A stretch of 34,821 bases of DNA, taken from Planctomycetota bacterium. Lineage in GTDB: Bacteria > Planctomycetota > B15-G4. Made by a program: the position numbers and the translations under genes. The DNA is taken from assembly GCA_003644265.1 (NCBI GenBank), contig QNBX01000027.1:1-34821 (forward strand), in the 5' to 3' direction. The notes below the pieces were generated by a model. The model was not told where the DNA came from. It ran no database searches and saw nothing but the letters and a program-made list of their open reading frames with translations. Below are positions 15,034 to 21,902 of this stretch, in pieces. The first letter of the stretch is position 1; each line of letters begins with the position of its first letter.

Positions 15034-15822
15034 ATGACGACCCCCTCGCTGTGCTGCCTGCTCGTTTCGCTCTGGCTGGGCTTGGGCCCAGCGCCTCCGC
15101 TGTCGGCCCCGCCTGCCCCTCCGGCCGCACGGAGGGCGGTCGGCGACGACGCTCCAAGCGTGCTGCACGGCGGTCGCAAGGGCGCCCGGGCCCTGGTGGT
15201 CCTGCTGCACGGCGGGAGCTTCAAGGGCACCTCCGCCGAGGAGCTCGCGCGCCGGTCCCTTGGCGAGGTCAGCGCCGACGCGCGCCGGGAGGGCCTGGCC
15301 CTGCTGGTGCCCGTGGCTCCCGCCGGCTGCACCAGCTCGACCCCTTTTCTGGAGCCGGCCGGCGAGGCGGCCATGCTGGCGGCCCTGGACGCCGAACTCG
15401 CCAGGCGCACGCTCGATCCGGGGCGCGTGACCCTGGCGGGCTTCGGCTCCGGTGGGGCCGCGGCCCTGGTGTTGGCGGCCAGGCACTCGGCGCGCTTTGC
15501 GGCGGTGGCGGTCTGGTCGGCCTCGCCCCCGCCGCTCTGGGAGGCCCAGCCCGCCGGCGGGCGTCGGGTGGTGGGGCTGGCCCCGGACCCGGTGCCCGGG
15601 CTATCGGGTGTGCCGGTCTACCTGTTCAGCGCGGATGACGATCGGATCCTGGATCGGGACTGCCTGGCCTTCTTCGTGGGCGCCATGTCCGCCGCCTCGG
15701 CGCGTGATCCCGCTTGGCAGCTGCGCTGGGAGCGAGGGCACGGCGGGCACGGCTTCGGCGACGACGGGCCCCGCGCCGGGCTCCACTTCCTGGCGGGCCA
15801 TCGGCAGCGGGAGCGACCCTGA
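15034..15822 (+). CDS. Exported alpha/beta hydrolase (esterase-like)
   Basis: The product is 262 residues. ATG 15034, with TGAGGG just upstream, is chosen because the signal-like stretch SLCCLLVSLWLGLGPAPPLS (5-24) starts there; the frame upstream runs out of tRNA flanking sequence. Features are the oxyanion loop VVLLHGGSFKG (55-65), nucleophile elbow LAGFGSGGAA with Ser139, an acid region YLFSADDDRIL (Asp201-203), and GHGGHGF with His239 as a likely catalytic His. This resembles feruloyl-esterase/PHB-depolymerase-type hydrolases; the substrate is unknown. It could be cleaved or stay membrane-tethered. Its stop is 8 bases from the stop of the convergent methionine aminopeptidase gene. Confidence 0.82.
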   Translation: MTTPSLCCLLVSLWLGLGPAPPLSAPPAPPAARRAVGDDAPSVLHGGRKGARALVVLLHGGSFKGTSAEELARRSLGEVSADARREGLALLVPVAPAGCTSSTPFLEPAGEAAMLAALDAELARRTLDPGRVTLAGFGSGGAAALVLAARHSARFAAVAVWSASPPPLWEAQPAGGRRVVGLAPDPVPGLSGVPVYLFSADDDRILDRDCLAFFVGAMSAASARDPAWQLRWERGHGGHGFGDDGPRAGLHFLAGHRQRERP

Positions 15823-15830
15823 AACGGCCC

Positions 15831-16715
15831 TCAGCGCGTCATGACCTCAGCGCCATCGGGACCCACGTACATGGTGTGTTCGAACTGGGCCACGTGGCAG
15901 GGGCTCGGCTCCACCAGCGGGGGGTAGTCGAAGATGGCGCTGGCGCGCAGCAGCGCCTTGAGGCTGCGCTCGGTCAGGTCCTTGCCGTGCTCGCGGGCCA
16001 GCTCTCGGCGGCAGAAGGGCATGCCGCGACGTGCCGCGATCTGGTCGACCACGCCGCTGTCCACGTTGCGCGGCGCCTTCAGCTTGCGGCGGGCGCCGAA
16101 GACCTCCGCCCGGCCCTGTTCCCGCACCGTGCCGGGGCCGGTGCTGGCGAAGGGCTCGATGCAGATCATCATGCCCTCCTTGAGCGTGCCCCGGGCGCCG
16201 TCGGCCACGTTGGGGATCGAGGGCGAGCAGTGGATCGTGTAGGGCGCGATGCCGTGGCCCGTGAGGTTGGACACGGGGCGGTGGCCCAGCGACTGCATGG
16301 TCGACTCGATGGCCGCGCCGAGCTGGCTGGTCTTGGTGCCCGGGCGAACCAGGGCGATGGCGGCCTCCAGGGCCTGACGCGAGGCCTCCAGCAGGCTGCC
16401 GTGGTCGCCCAGGTCGGCGGTGGCGGCGCTGTCGGCGATGCAGCCATCGATGTGCACGCCCAGGTCGAGCTTGACCACGTCGCCCTGGGCGAAGGTGCGC
16501 GGGTCGTCCAGATCGCAGCAGTCGTGGGCCGCCACCTCGTTGATCGAGAGCTGGGCCGGAAAGGCCAGTTCGGCGCCCTGCTCGAAGATGTAGCCCTCGA
16601 TATCGTCCAGCACATCGACCAGCCGGGCACCCACCACGATGCCCGCGATGCCCCGCTTGCGGGCGGCGGCGCCGATACGACCGGCGTGGCGATACTTGTC
16701 GAGATCGACTCTCAT
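15831..16715 (-). CDS. map: Type II methionine aminopeptidase (archaeal/eukaryotic class)
   Basis: The product is 294 residues from ATG 16715, the length of archaeal type II enzymes. It removes the initiator Met from new proteins in the cytoplasm using two metal ions. The ligands are visible: VVKLDLGVHIDG (Asp84), CIADSAAT (Asp95), LTGHGIAPYTIH (His154), CIEPFASTG (Glu187) and QFEHTMYV (Glu279); His64 in SINEVAAH is the conserved accessory His. Type II hallmarks are FPAQLSINEVAAH, GVHIDGCIADSA and the roughly 60-residue helical insertion (about 195-265) between the last two ligands. Bacteria normally rely on type I enzymes, so this class is unusual here. Whether the genome also has a type I copy cannot be seen. 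Confidence 0.9.
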   Translation of the reverse strand: MRVDLDKYRHAGRIGAAARKRGIAGIVVGARLVDVLDDIEGYIFEQGAELAFPAQLSINEVAAHDCCDLDDPRTFAQGDVVKLDLGVHIDGCIADSAATADLGDHGSLLEASRQALEAAIALVRPGTKTSQLGAAIESTMQSLGHRPVSNLTGHGIAPYTIHCSPSIPNVADGARGTLKEGMMICIEPFASTGPGTVREQGRAEVFGARRKLKAPRNVDSGVVDQIAARRGMPFCRRELAREHGKDLTERSLKALLRASAIFDYPPLVEPSPCHVAQFEHTMYVGPDGAEVMTR

Positions 16716-16809
16716 GGGCGGAGGAGGATAGCCGCTGAGGCGGAGTCAGCTCCAGAGCCCAGCGTCCGTCCGGCAAGTTGCGTGAGCTGCTGTGCTCTCA
16801 AATGACGCC

Positions 16810-16815
16810 TATAAT
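16810..16815 (+). promoter_or_regulatory. Consensus -10 box upstream of the secreted protein/metalloprotease pair
   Basis: TATAAT is a perfect -10 hexamer in otherwise GC-rich sequence, about 194 bases before the ATG at 17009. A -35 at normal spacing is not evident; TTGCGT at 16778 is too far. If used, it gives a leader of about 185 bases. Confidence 0.4.
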
Positions 16816-17008
16816 GGTGGCTCGCTGCGTTTCGCCGCCCGAATCCGGCTCTTTGCTGCGGACTGATGCCCCAACTGGCGCTGCTGAGTGCGGTGGGTGT
16901 TCCCCCGTATGCCCCCCGTGTGCTCAGGCTCTGCTCTCGTCGCCTGCGACGGTGCAGCCAGGTCGGGGCCGCTCCCGTTCATCCGACTCGCCCGTGAGGA
17001 CCGCTTCT

Positions 17009-17668
17009 ATGTTGCGCCTGCTTTTCTTCGCTTCGGCTGCCACGGCCGTCTGCCTGACCACGCTGGCTCCTCGCGAGCCTGCCGAGGCGGGCCTCTCCGC
17101 ATGCTGTGCGAGCGACGCGTCGCTCTCGAGCCCCCAGGACGCGCCCGCGCTCGCAGTCAGCGGCCCGGAGCTCGCTTCCACGGCCGGGCGTCAGGTCAGC
17201 TCCTGCAAGCCCACGGCGCCCATCTCCGTGAGCCTGACACGCGTGGCCGGTGCGGATTTCGGTCCGGTGCAGTTGGACTTCAACCTGGAGCCCCTGCGGG
17301 ACTTTGAGCAGCTGACCTGGGAGCTGCGCCTGCCGCAGGGTGTGGTGCTGCTGTCCGGCGATCAGCAGGGCGTGGCGGGCGCGGCCCGCGGCGCACAGAC
17401 GGCGGGCACGGCCCGCGTGGACCTGCCGGCGGACGATGTCTTCCGGGCCCTGCGCCTGGCGGCGCGCGGGAGCTTCGTGGTGCGGGACGACGCCGGTGAG
17501 CCCATGCTCGACGAGCTGGGCCAGCCGCTGCTGGAGACCGTCGAGACCGTGGCCGCTCTGCACTGGGGCGAGGCGCTGCCCGACGCCCCCCTGGTCAGCC
17601 GCATCGACCACCGTGGTCAGACCGAGCAGGCCGTCCTGTTGCCCAGCATTCAGCGTGAGGGGCGGTGA
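17009..17668 (+). CDS. Small secreted protein coupled to the metalloprotease, function unknown
   Basis: The product is 220 residues. ATG 17009, with GAGGA 8 bases upstream, starts a signal peptide (LRLLFFASAATAVCLTTLAP); the longer frame from 16778 is leader. Cleavage is likely near AEAG at 25-28, and the mature start is Cys-rich (ACCASD). Residues 70-135 look like a beta-sandwich (ISVSLTRVAGADFGPVQLDF, FEQLTWELRLPQGVVLLSGD), recalling archaeal/bacterial surface-layer or CARDB-like folds, but I cannot name a family. Its TGA at 17666-17668 overlaps an in-frame GTG (17665) of the protease gene, whose preferred ATG is at 17674. Translation of the two is probably coupled, suggesting partner, inhibitor or anchoring function for the protease. 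Confidence 0.75.
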   Translation: MLRLLFFASAATAVCLTTLAPREPAEAGLSACCASDASLSSPQDAPALAVSGPELASTAGRQVSSCKPTAPISVSLTRVAGADFGPVQLDFNLEPLRDFEQLTWELRLPQGVVLLSGDQQGVAGAARGAQTAGTARVDLPADDVFRALRLAARGSFVVRDDAGEPMLDELGQPLLETVETVAALHWGEALPDAPLVSRIDHRGQTEQAVLLPSIQREGR

Positions 17669-17673
17669 TCACC

Positions 17674-19962
17674 ATGAAGAGCCTACAGATGCTGCTCGCA
17701 GCCGCCGCCGTCAGTCTGCTGACGAGCGCCGCCGCGGCTCAGACGTTCACCGTCTCCGGCGCCTTCGAGTACGAGGACAAGGGCTGGAGCTACAACGGCT
17801 GGACCGGCACCGACAACATGAAGCCCATCCGCCGGGCTGACGTGCACGTGATCAACGACGCCACCCAGGCCGTGCTGGCCTCGGGCTCCACGGGGCAGGA
17901 CGGCAGCTTCTCACTCGATGTGAACAGCGCTGGCGTGCTCGACATCGTGGTGCGCGTTGACTGCGATACGCTTCAGGCTACCGGCTTCCAGCGCATCCGC
18001 GTGACCACCGAAGGCAACGCCGAGTACCAGTCCTTGAGTCCGGTCAGCGCTGGTCACGACACCAATCTGGACCTCGATATCGGCACGGTCAGCGTGCTGA
18101 AGATCACGTCCGGTTCCAATGAAGCCAGCCCCTTCAACCTGCACGACATGGCCGTGCACGCCTGGGAGTACATCATGGGGACGGATATCGGTGAGGGCAT
18201 GGCGCCCCAGACCATCCGGCTCTACTGGCCCGGCGGCTCCGGTTCGTACGCCAGTGGCAACGACGCCCACATCGCCACGGACGACGGCTACGATGACCCC
18301 GTCATCCTGCACGAGATCGGACACGTCGTGCAGAACATGTACAGCGACTCCGACAGCCCAGGCGGCAGCCACGTCTTCGGCGACAGCAACCAGGACCCCA
18401 AGCTCTCGATGGGTGAGGGCTTCGGCACCGCCTTCGGCAGCGCGGTCATGGATCAGCAGATGAATCGGCAGGCCATCTACATGGACGCCAACGGCTCGTC
18501 GCAGAGTGGCGGTGTGCAGCTGCGCGCGCGCATCGAGACGACCGTGCCGTACAGCGGCGACGCGTATGGCGCCGCGGACGAGCTGGCCGTGGCGGCGACC
18601 CTGTTCGACCTGATCGACTCGGCCGCCTCGCCCGACCAGAGCACCGGCAGTGACGACGATGACATCGGCACCGGCACGACCATCGGCGGGCTCAACCGCC
18701 ACAAGGCCTGGTGGGATGTGTTCACCGGGCCCGTGGCCAGTGCCAGCAACCTGACCCTCAACCACGCCTGGGATGGTTGGTTCAGCGAGCACGGCATCAA
18801 CGGCATGCAGGCTGAGCTGACCGACCTGTTCGACAACCGTCGCGTGCGCTTCTACGCCGACGCCGACGAGCCCAACAACGCCCAGGCCGCGGCCACGTCC
18901 GTGGGGGTGAACAACTCCTGGCGGAACAACCTCACGCTCTACTACTCCGCCTCCAACCCGCCCGCGCCGGGCACGGGAGACAAGGACTGGTATGAGTTCG
19001 ACGCCGTGATCGGCTCACGTATCGATGTGTCGACGCGCTATCCCAATGGCGTGGGCGACGCGGACACCCAGTGCGACACCACGCTCGACCTTTACACGCC
19101 GGGCGGCGGCTTCGTGGCCTCGGACCTCGGCTCGGGTACAGGACGCAACGCGTTCATCGACGGCTACACCATCACCGAGACCGGGCCTTGGGCTACCCGC
19201 GTACGCAGCGGCAGCAGCACGCGGCGCTACGGTCGCTACGACCTGCGTCTCTCCTGGGAGTTCAAGAATGAGCTGCCTGAGGTGACCGCCGGGCCCTCGG
19301 CCACGCCGTCCACGATCGACGACAGCTCCACCTCGGTCTTGTCGGTGACAGCCACTGATCCCAACGCGGGGCAAGTGCTCAGCTACAGCTGGACGCCGCT
19401 GGGCGGCGGCACCATCGTGGGCTCGGGCGCCAGCGTCAGCTTCGATCCGCCCAGCGTGGCGGTCAGCACCGACTTCGACGTCGAGCTGATGCTGAGTGAC
19501 GATTTGGGCGCCGAGATCGGTCCGCTGGTGGTGACCATCACGGTCACGCCCGGTGCTCCGTTGTGTGGGACCTCGGCCAGCGCGGTCGCGGGCGGCAGCG
19601 GCAAGCCCGGTCAGGCCGGCACGCCGGTCTTGGGCTTCAACAACCTGCCGGTGGTGCCCAGCACTGACTTCTCGCTGGAGCTCAGCAACGCGCTCCCGCT
19701 GGCGCCGGCCTTCCTGATCGTGGGCTTCTCGTTCCTGGACGCGCCCTTTGATCAGGGCAACATGTATCCGTCGCCGGACTTCATCCTGGCCCTGAACGCC
19801 GACGGCGCCGGCAACCTGTCGGTGGCCCTGCCCATGAGCGCTGACCCGGCCTTCTGCGGTCTGGGTATCTGGTGGCAGTTCATGATCCCCAACGACCCGG
19901 GCGCCGGCGGTCCCAAGCAGACCTCCCAGAGCAACTACGTGATGTCTCTCGCCGGAGGCTGA
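17674..19962 (+). CDS. Secreted zinc metalloprotease (HEIGH) with PPC, PKD-like and planctomycete C-terminal domains
   Basis: The product is 762 residues from ATG 17674 (SD GAGGGG 11 bases upstream); GTG 17665, overlapping the previous stop, would add three residues. Domains in order: signal peptide 1-23 (ending AAAAQ); carboxypeptidase-regulatory-like beta domain about 25-110 (ADVHVINDATQAVLASGSTG); protease domain about 140-380 with HEIGHVVQ (213-220), zinc ligands His213 and His217, and a likely third ligand Glu248 in MGEGFGTAF; bacterial pre-peptidase (PPC-like) domain about 385-525 (DEPNNAQAA, DKDWYEFDA, TTLDLYTPGG); PKD/Ig-like domain about 530-632; and the tail domain about 640-762 (SNALPLAPAFLIVGFSFLDA). 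HExxH plus a downstream Glu suggests a gluzincin. It probably degrades proteins outside the cell. It shares its tail with proteins at 7987 and 13107. Confidence 0.88.
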   Translation: MKSLQMLLAAAAVSLLTSAAAAQTFTVSGAFEYEDKGWSYNGWTGTDNMKPIRRADVHVINDATQAVLASGSTGQDGSFSLDVNSAGVLDIVVRVDCDTLQATGFQRIRVTTEGNAEYQSLSPVSAGHDTNLDLDIGTVSVLKITSGSNEASPFNLHDMAVHAWEYIMGTDIGEGMAPQTIRLYWPGGSGSYASGNDAHIATDDGYDDPVILHEIGHVVQNMYSDSDSPGGSHVFGDSNQDPKLSMGEGFGTAFGSAVMDQQMNRQAIYMDANGSSQSGGVQLRARIETTVPYSGDAYGAADELAVAATLFDLIDSAASPDQSTGSDDDDIGTGTTIGGLNRHKAWWDVFTGPVASASNLTLNHAWDGWFSEHGINGMQAELTDLFDNRRVRFYADADEPNNAQAAATSVGVNNSWRNNLTLYYSASNPPAPGTGDKDWYEFDAVIGSRIDVSTRYPNGVGDADTQCDTTLDLYTPGGGFVASDLGSGTGRNAFIDGYTITETGPWATRVRSGSSTRRYGRYDLRLSWEFKNELPEVTAGPSATPSTIDDSSTSVLSVTATDPNAGQVLSYSWTPLGGGTIVGSGASVSFDPPSVAVSTDFDVELMLSDDLGAEIGPLVVTITVTPGAPLCGTSASAVAGGSGKPGQAGTPVLGFNNLPVVPSTDFSLELSNALPLAPAFLIVGFSFLDAPFDQGNMYPSPDFILALNADGAGNLSVALPMSADPAFCGLGIWWQFMIPNDPGAGGPKQTSQSNYVMSLAGG

Positions 19963-19980
19963 GCGGGGCCTGGCGGCTGC

Positions 19981-19986
19981 TAGTAT
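19981..19986 (+). promoter_or_regulatory. Possible -10 box giving a leaderless transcript
   Basis: TAGTAT lies 8 bases before the ATG at 19995. If it is a -10, transcription would start within a few bases of the start codon, and no ribosome-binding sequence is seen there. The gene lies only 32 bases after the metalloprotease stop, so read-through is an alternative. Confidence 0.3.
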
Positions 19987-19994
19987 CTGCGGCC

Positions 19995-21860
19995 ATGACA
20001 GGCAGCGAGCCAGCATCCGAGCGTGGTTGGGCCTGGGCCTGGCTCGCGCTCGCGGCGCTGGTGCTGTGTGCCGGGACGTTCGGGGTCCACAACCTGGACT
20101 GGCCGCTGCACGACGTCACGGGCCGCTGGATCCTCGAGCACGGCGAGGTGCCCGCCACCAACGTGCTCTCGCAGCTGCACTCTGACTACCCGTCTGTGCA
20201 CGACAAGTGGGGCTTTCAGGTGCTGACCCACCTGGTGCACCAGGCGGGCGGGGCGGAGGGACTGTTGTTGCTGCGGCTGGCGCTCATGGGCGGGCTGGCT
20301 GCGCTGCTGCTGGCCACCGCGCGCGGGCTCGGGGCCTCGCCGGCGGCGGCCGTGGTCTGCTTGGCGCTGGCGCTGCTCGCGGCGAGGGGGCGCTTTCTGA
20401 TCCGGCCTGATCTGGCGTCCATGCTGCTGTTGGCTGCCTTCGTCTGGGTGGTGTTGGTCGCGCGTCCGGATGGTCGTCGCGCCGGATGGCTGCTGCTGCC
20501 GCTGCAGCTGATCTGGGTCAACCTGCACGGATACTTCGTCTTGGGGTGGCTGCTCGTGGCGGTCGTCGCGCTGGTGTGGTGGCTGTCGGGGCCGGCGGGC
20601 CGCGGCGCCGCGCGGCGCTGGTTCGTGCTGGCGCTCGGGCTGAGCGCCGTGAGCCTGGTGAACCCGGCGGGGCTGGACGGTTGGCTGCATCCCTTCGCGA
20701 TCCTGTCGGATCTCTCGCAGCACGGCGCGCGCTACCGCGGGGCCATCGCGGAGTTCCTGCCGACGTTTGCCAGCGACCCGCGCGGACCCTGGGATCGCAC
20801 GGCCTGCCTGGTGCTGGGCGTCGTGGCCCTGCTGGCGCTGGCGGCGCGCGCGCCGCGGGCCTGGGCCCAACGCAGCTCGGGGCCCTGGGTGTTGCCCGCG
20901 CTGGGGTTGTTGCTGCTGTTCGGAGCCATGCTCCCGTCGCTGCGGCGCAACATGGCGCCGTTTGCGCTGGTGGTGGCGGGACCGGCGGCCGCCGCCTTGC
21001 CGTACACACTGGCGCGTTCGCGCGCGCTGCCGCTGCTGGCGCTCGGGCTCGTGCTGGCGCTGTGCGCCGGCGAAGTGAGCGACGCCATCTCGATCCACGA
21101 CGGCCTGCAGCGTCGCGCCGGTACGTCCCTGTCGAGCCTGGCCTACCCGGATGCCGGCATCGAATTCATCGCGCGCGAGCTGCCCGAGGGCCGCGTCTTC
21201 ACCGCCTTCAGCTACGGCAGCCGCTTCACGGGCAGGCGCTGGCCCGAGCAGGTGGCCTCCACCAACGGCAACACCCACGGCTATCCCAGCTCGTGGTTCG
21301 AGCGCGTGGTCGCCGCCGAGCGCGGGGAGAGCCCCATGGCCTTCCGCCGGCTGGTGTGGGAGCACGGTTTTGACGTGGCGCTGCTGCCCATGGACGGCCC
21401 GCTCGCGGCGCGGCTGCTGCGTGAGGCGGACTGGACGCTGGTGTTCCTGGGTCGGATCGAGGCGGTGTTCGTGGCCTCGGAGGGGCTGGACCCGCTCTGG
21501 CTGGCGGAGCACGAGCTGGAGTCCGCCCTGGCCGCCGGCGAGGCCCCGCCGCTGCCAGCGGGTGAGCCGCGACCGTGGTTCGGCGTGCGCCGGCCAGCCG
21601 GCCCTGCGGCGCGGGCCGCGGCGCTGTGCATGGGGGGGCTACGGGGCGAGGCCGCGCTGGCCTATGCCCGTCGCGCGGTGCAGCGCTGGCCGGCCGACGG
21701 CCTGGCTCAGGGTCTGCTGGGCTTGACGCTGCTGGCCAGGGGCGACGAGGCCGGAGGCTTGGCGGCCCTACGTGCCAGTGAAGCCTGCGGCGATGTGCAC
21801 CAGGCTCAGGACGCCGTACGCCGGGCCTTGCAGGCGCACGCTGAGGACGGCGCACGCTGA
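19995..21860 (+). CDS. Polytopic membrane protein, GT-C glycosyltransferase-like
   Basis: The product is 621 residues from ATG 19995; the longer frame from 19872 overlaps the protease gene and is not used. After a first membrane segment (AWAWLALAALVLCAGTFGV), the sequence NLDWPLHDVTGRWILEHGEVPATNVLSQL, then HDKWGFQVLTHLV, resembles the first external loop of bacterial GT-C/PMT-type proteins, where an acidic residue and tryptophans bind lipid-linked sugar. About nine to eleven hydrophobic segments follow to about residue 365. A soluble part (370-520) contains GRVFTAFSYGSRFTGRRW and NGNTHGYPSSWF. The last 80 residues look like helical TPR repeats (EAALAYARRAVQRWPADGLAQ). No diagnostic catalytic motif settles its activity. 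It converges with an O-antigen-ligase-like gene, suggesting a role in surface polysaccharide or protein glycosylation. Confidence 0.7.
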   Translation: MTGSEPASERGWAWAWLALAALVLCAGTFGVHNLDWPLHDVTGRWILEHGEVPATNVLSQLHSDYPSVHDKWGFQVLTHLVHQAGGAEGLLLLRLALMGGLAALLLATARGLGASPAAAVVCLALALLAARGRFLIRPDLASMLLLAAFVWVVLVARPDGRRAGWLLLPLQLIWVNLHGYFVLGWLLVAVVALVWWLSGPAGRGAARRWFVLALGLSAVSLVNPAGLDGWLHPFAILSDLSQHGARYRGAIAEFLPTFASDPRGPWDRTACLVLGVVALLALAARAPRAWAQRSSGPWVLPALGLLLLFGAMLPSLRRNMAPFALVVAGPAAAALPYTLARSRALPLLALGLVLALCAGEVSDAISIHDGLQRRAGTSLSSLAYPDAGIEFIARELPEGRVFTAFSYGSRFTGRRWPEQVASTNGNTHGYPSSWFERVVAAERGESPMAFRRLVWEHGFDVALLPMDGPLAARLLREADWTLVFLGRIEAVFVASEGLDPLWLAEHELESALAAGEAPPLPAGEPRPWFGVRRPAGPAARAAALCMGGLRGEAALAYARRAVQRWPADGLAQGLLGLTLLARGDEAGGLAALRASEACGDVHQAQDAVRRALQAHAEDGAR

Positions 21861-21865
21861 GGACG
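21834..21865. repeat. Perfect 16-bp tandem duplication spanning a stop codon
   Basis: GCGCACGCTGAGGACG occurs twice head to tail (21834-21849, 21850-21865). The 16-base period shifts frame: the first copy is read as ...HAEDGA and the second supplies the TGA at 21858-21860 that ends the GT-C-like protein. The duplication therefore created the present C-terminus. Confidence 0.92.
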
Positions 21866-21902
21866 GCGCGGGCGGGAGTTGCGCGCCGCTCATGCCCGCC
21901 GC

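Noticed and set aside
14624..15037. Plus-strand frame reading VGVTGFEPAISCPPDKRSTK near 14820-14880
   Set aside because: This is the antisense of tRNA-Pro; GFEPAISC-type peptides are a well-known false call from tRNA complements.
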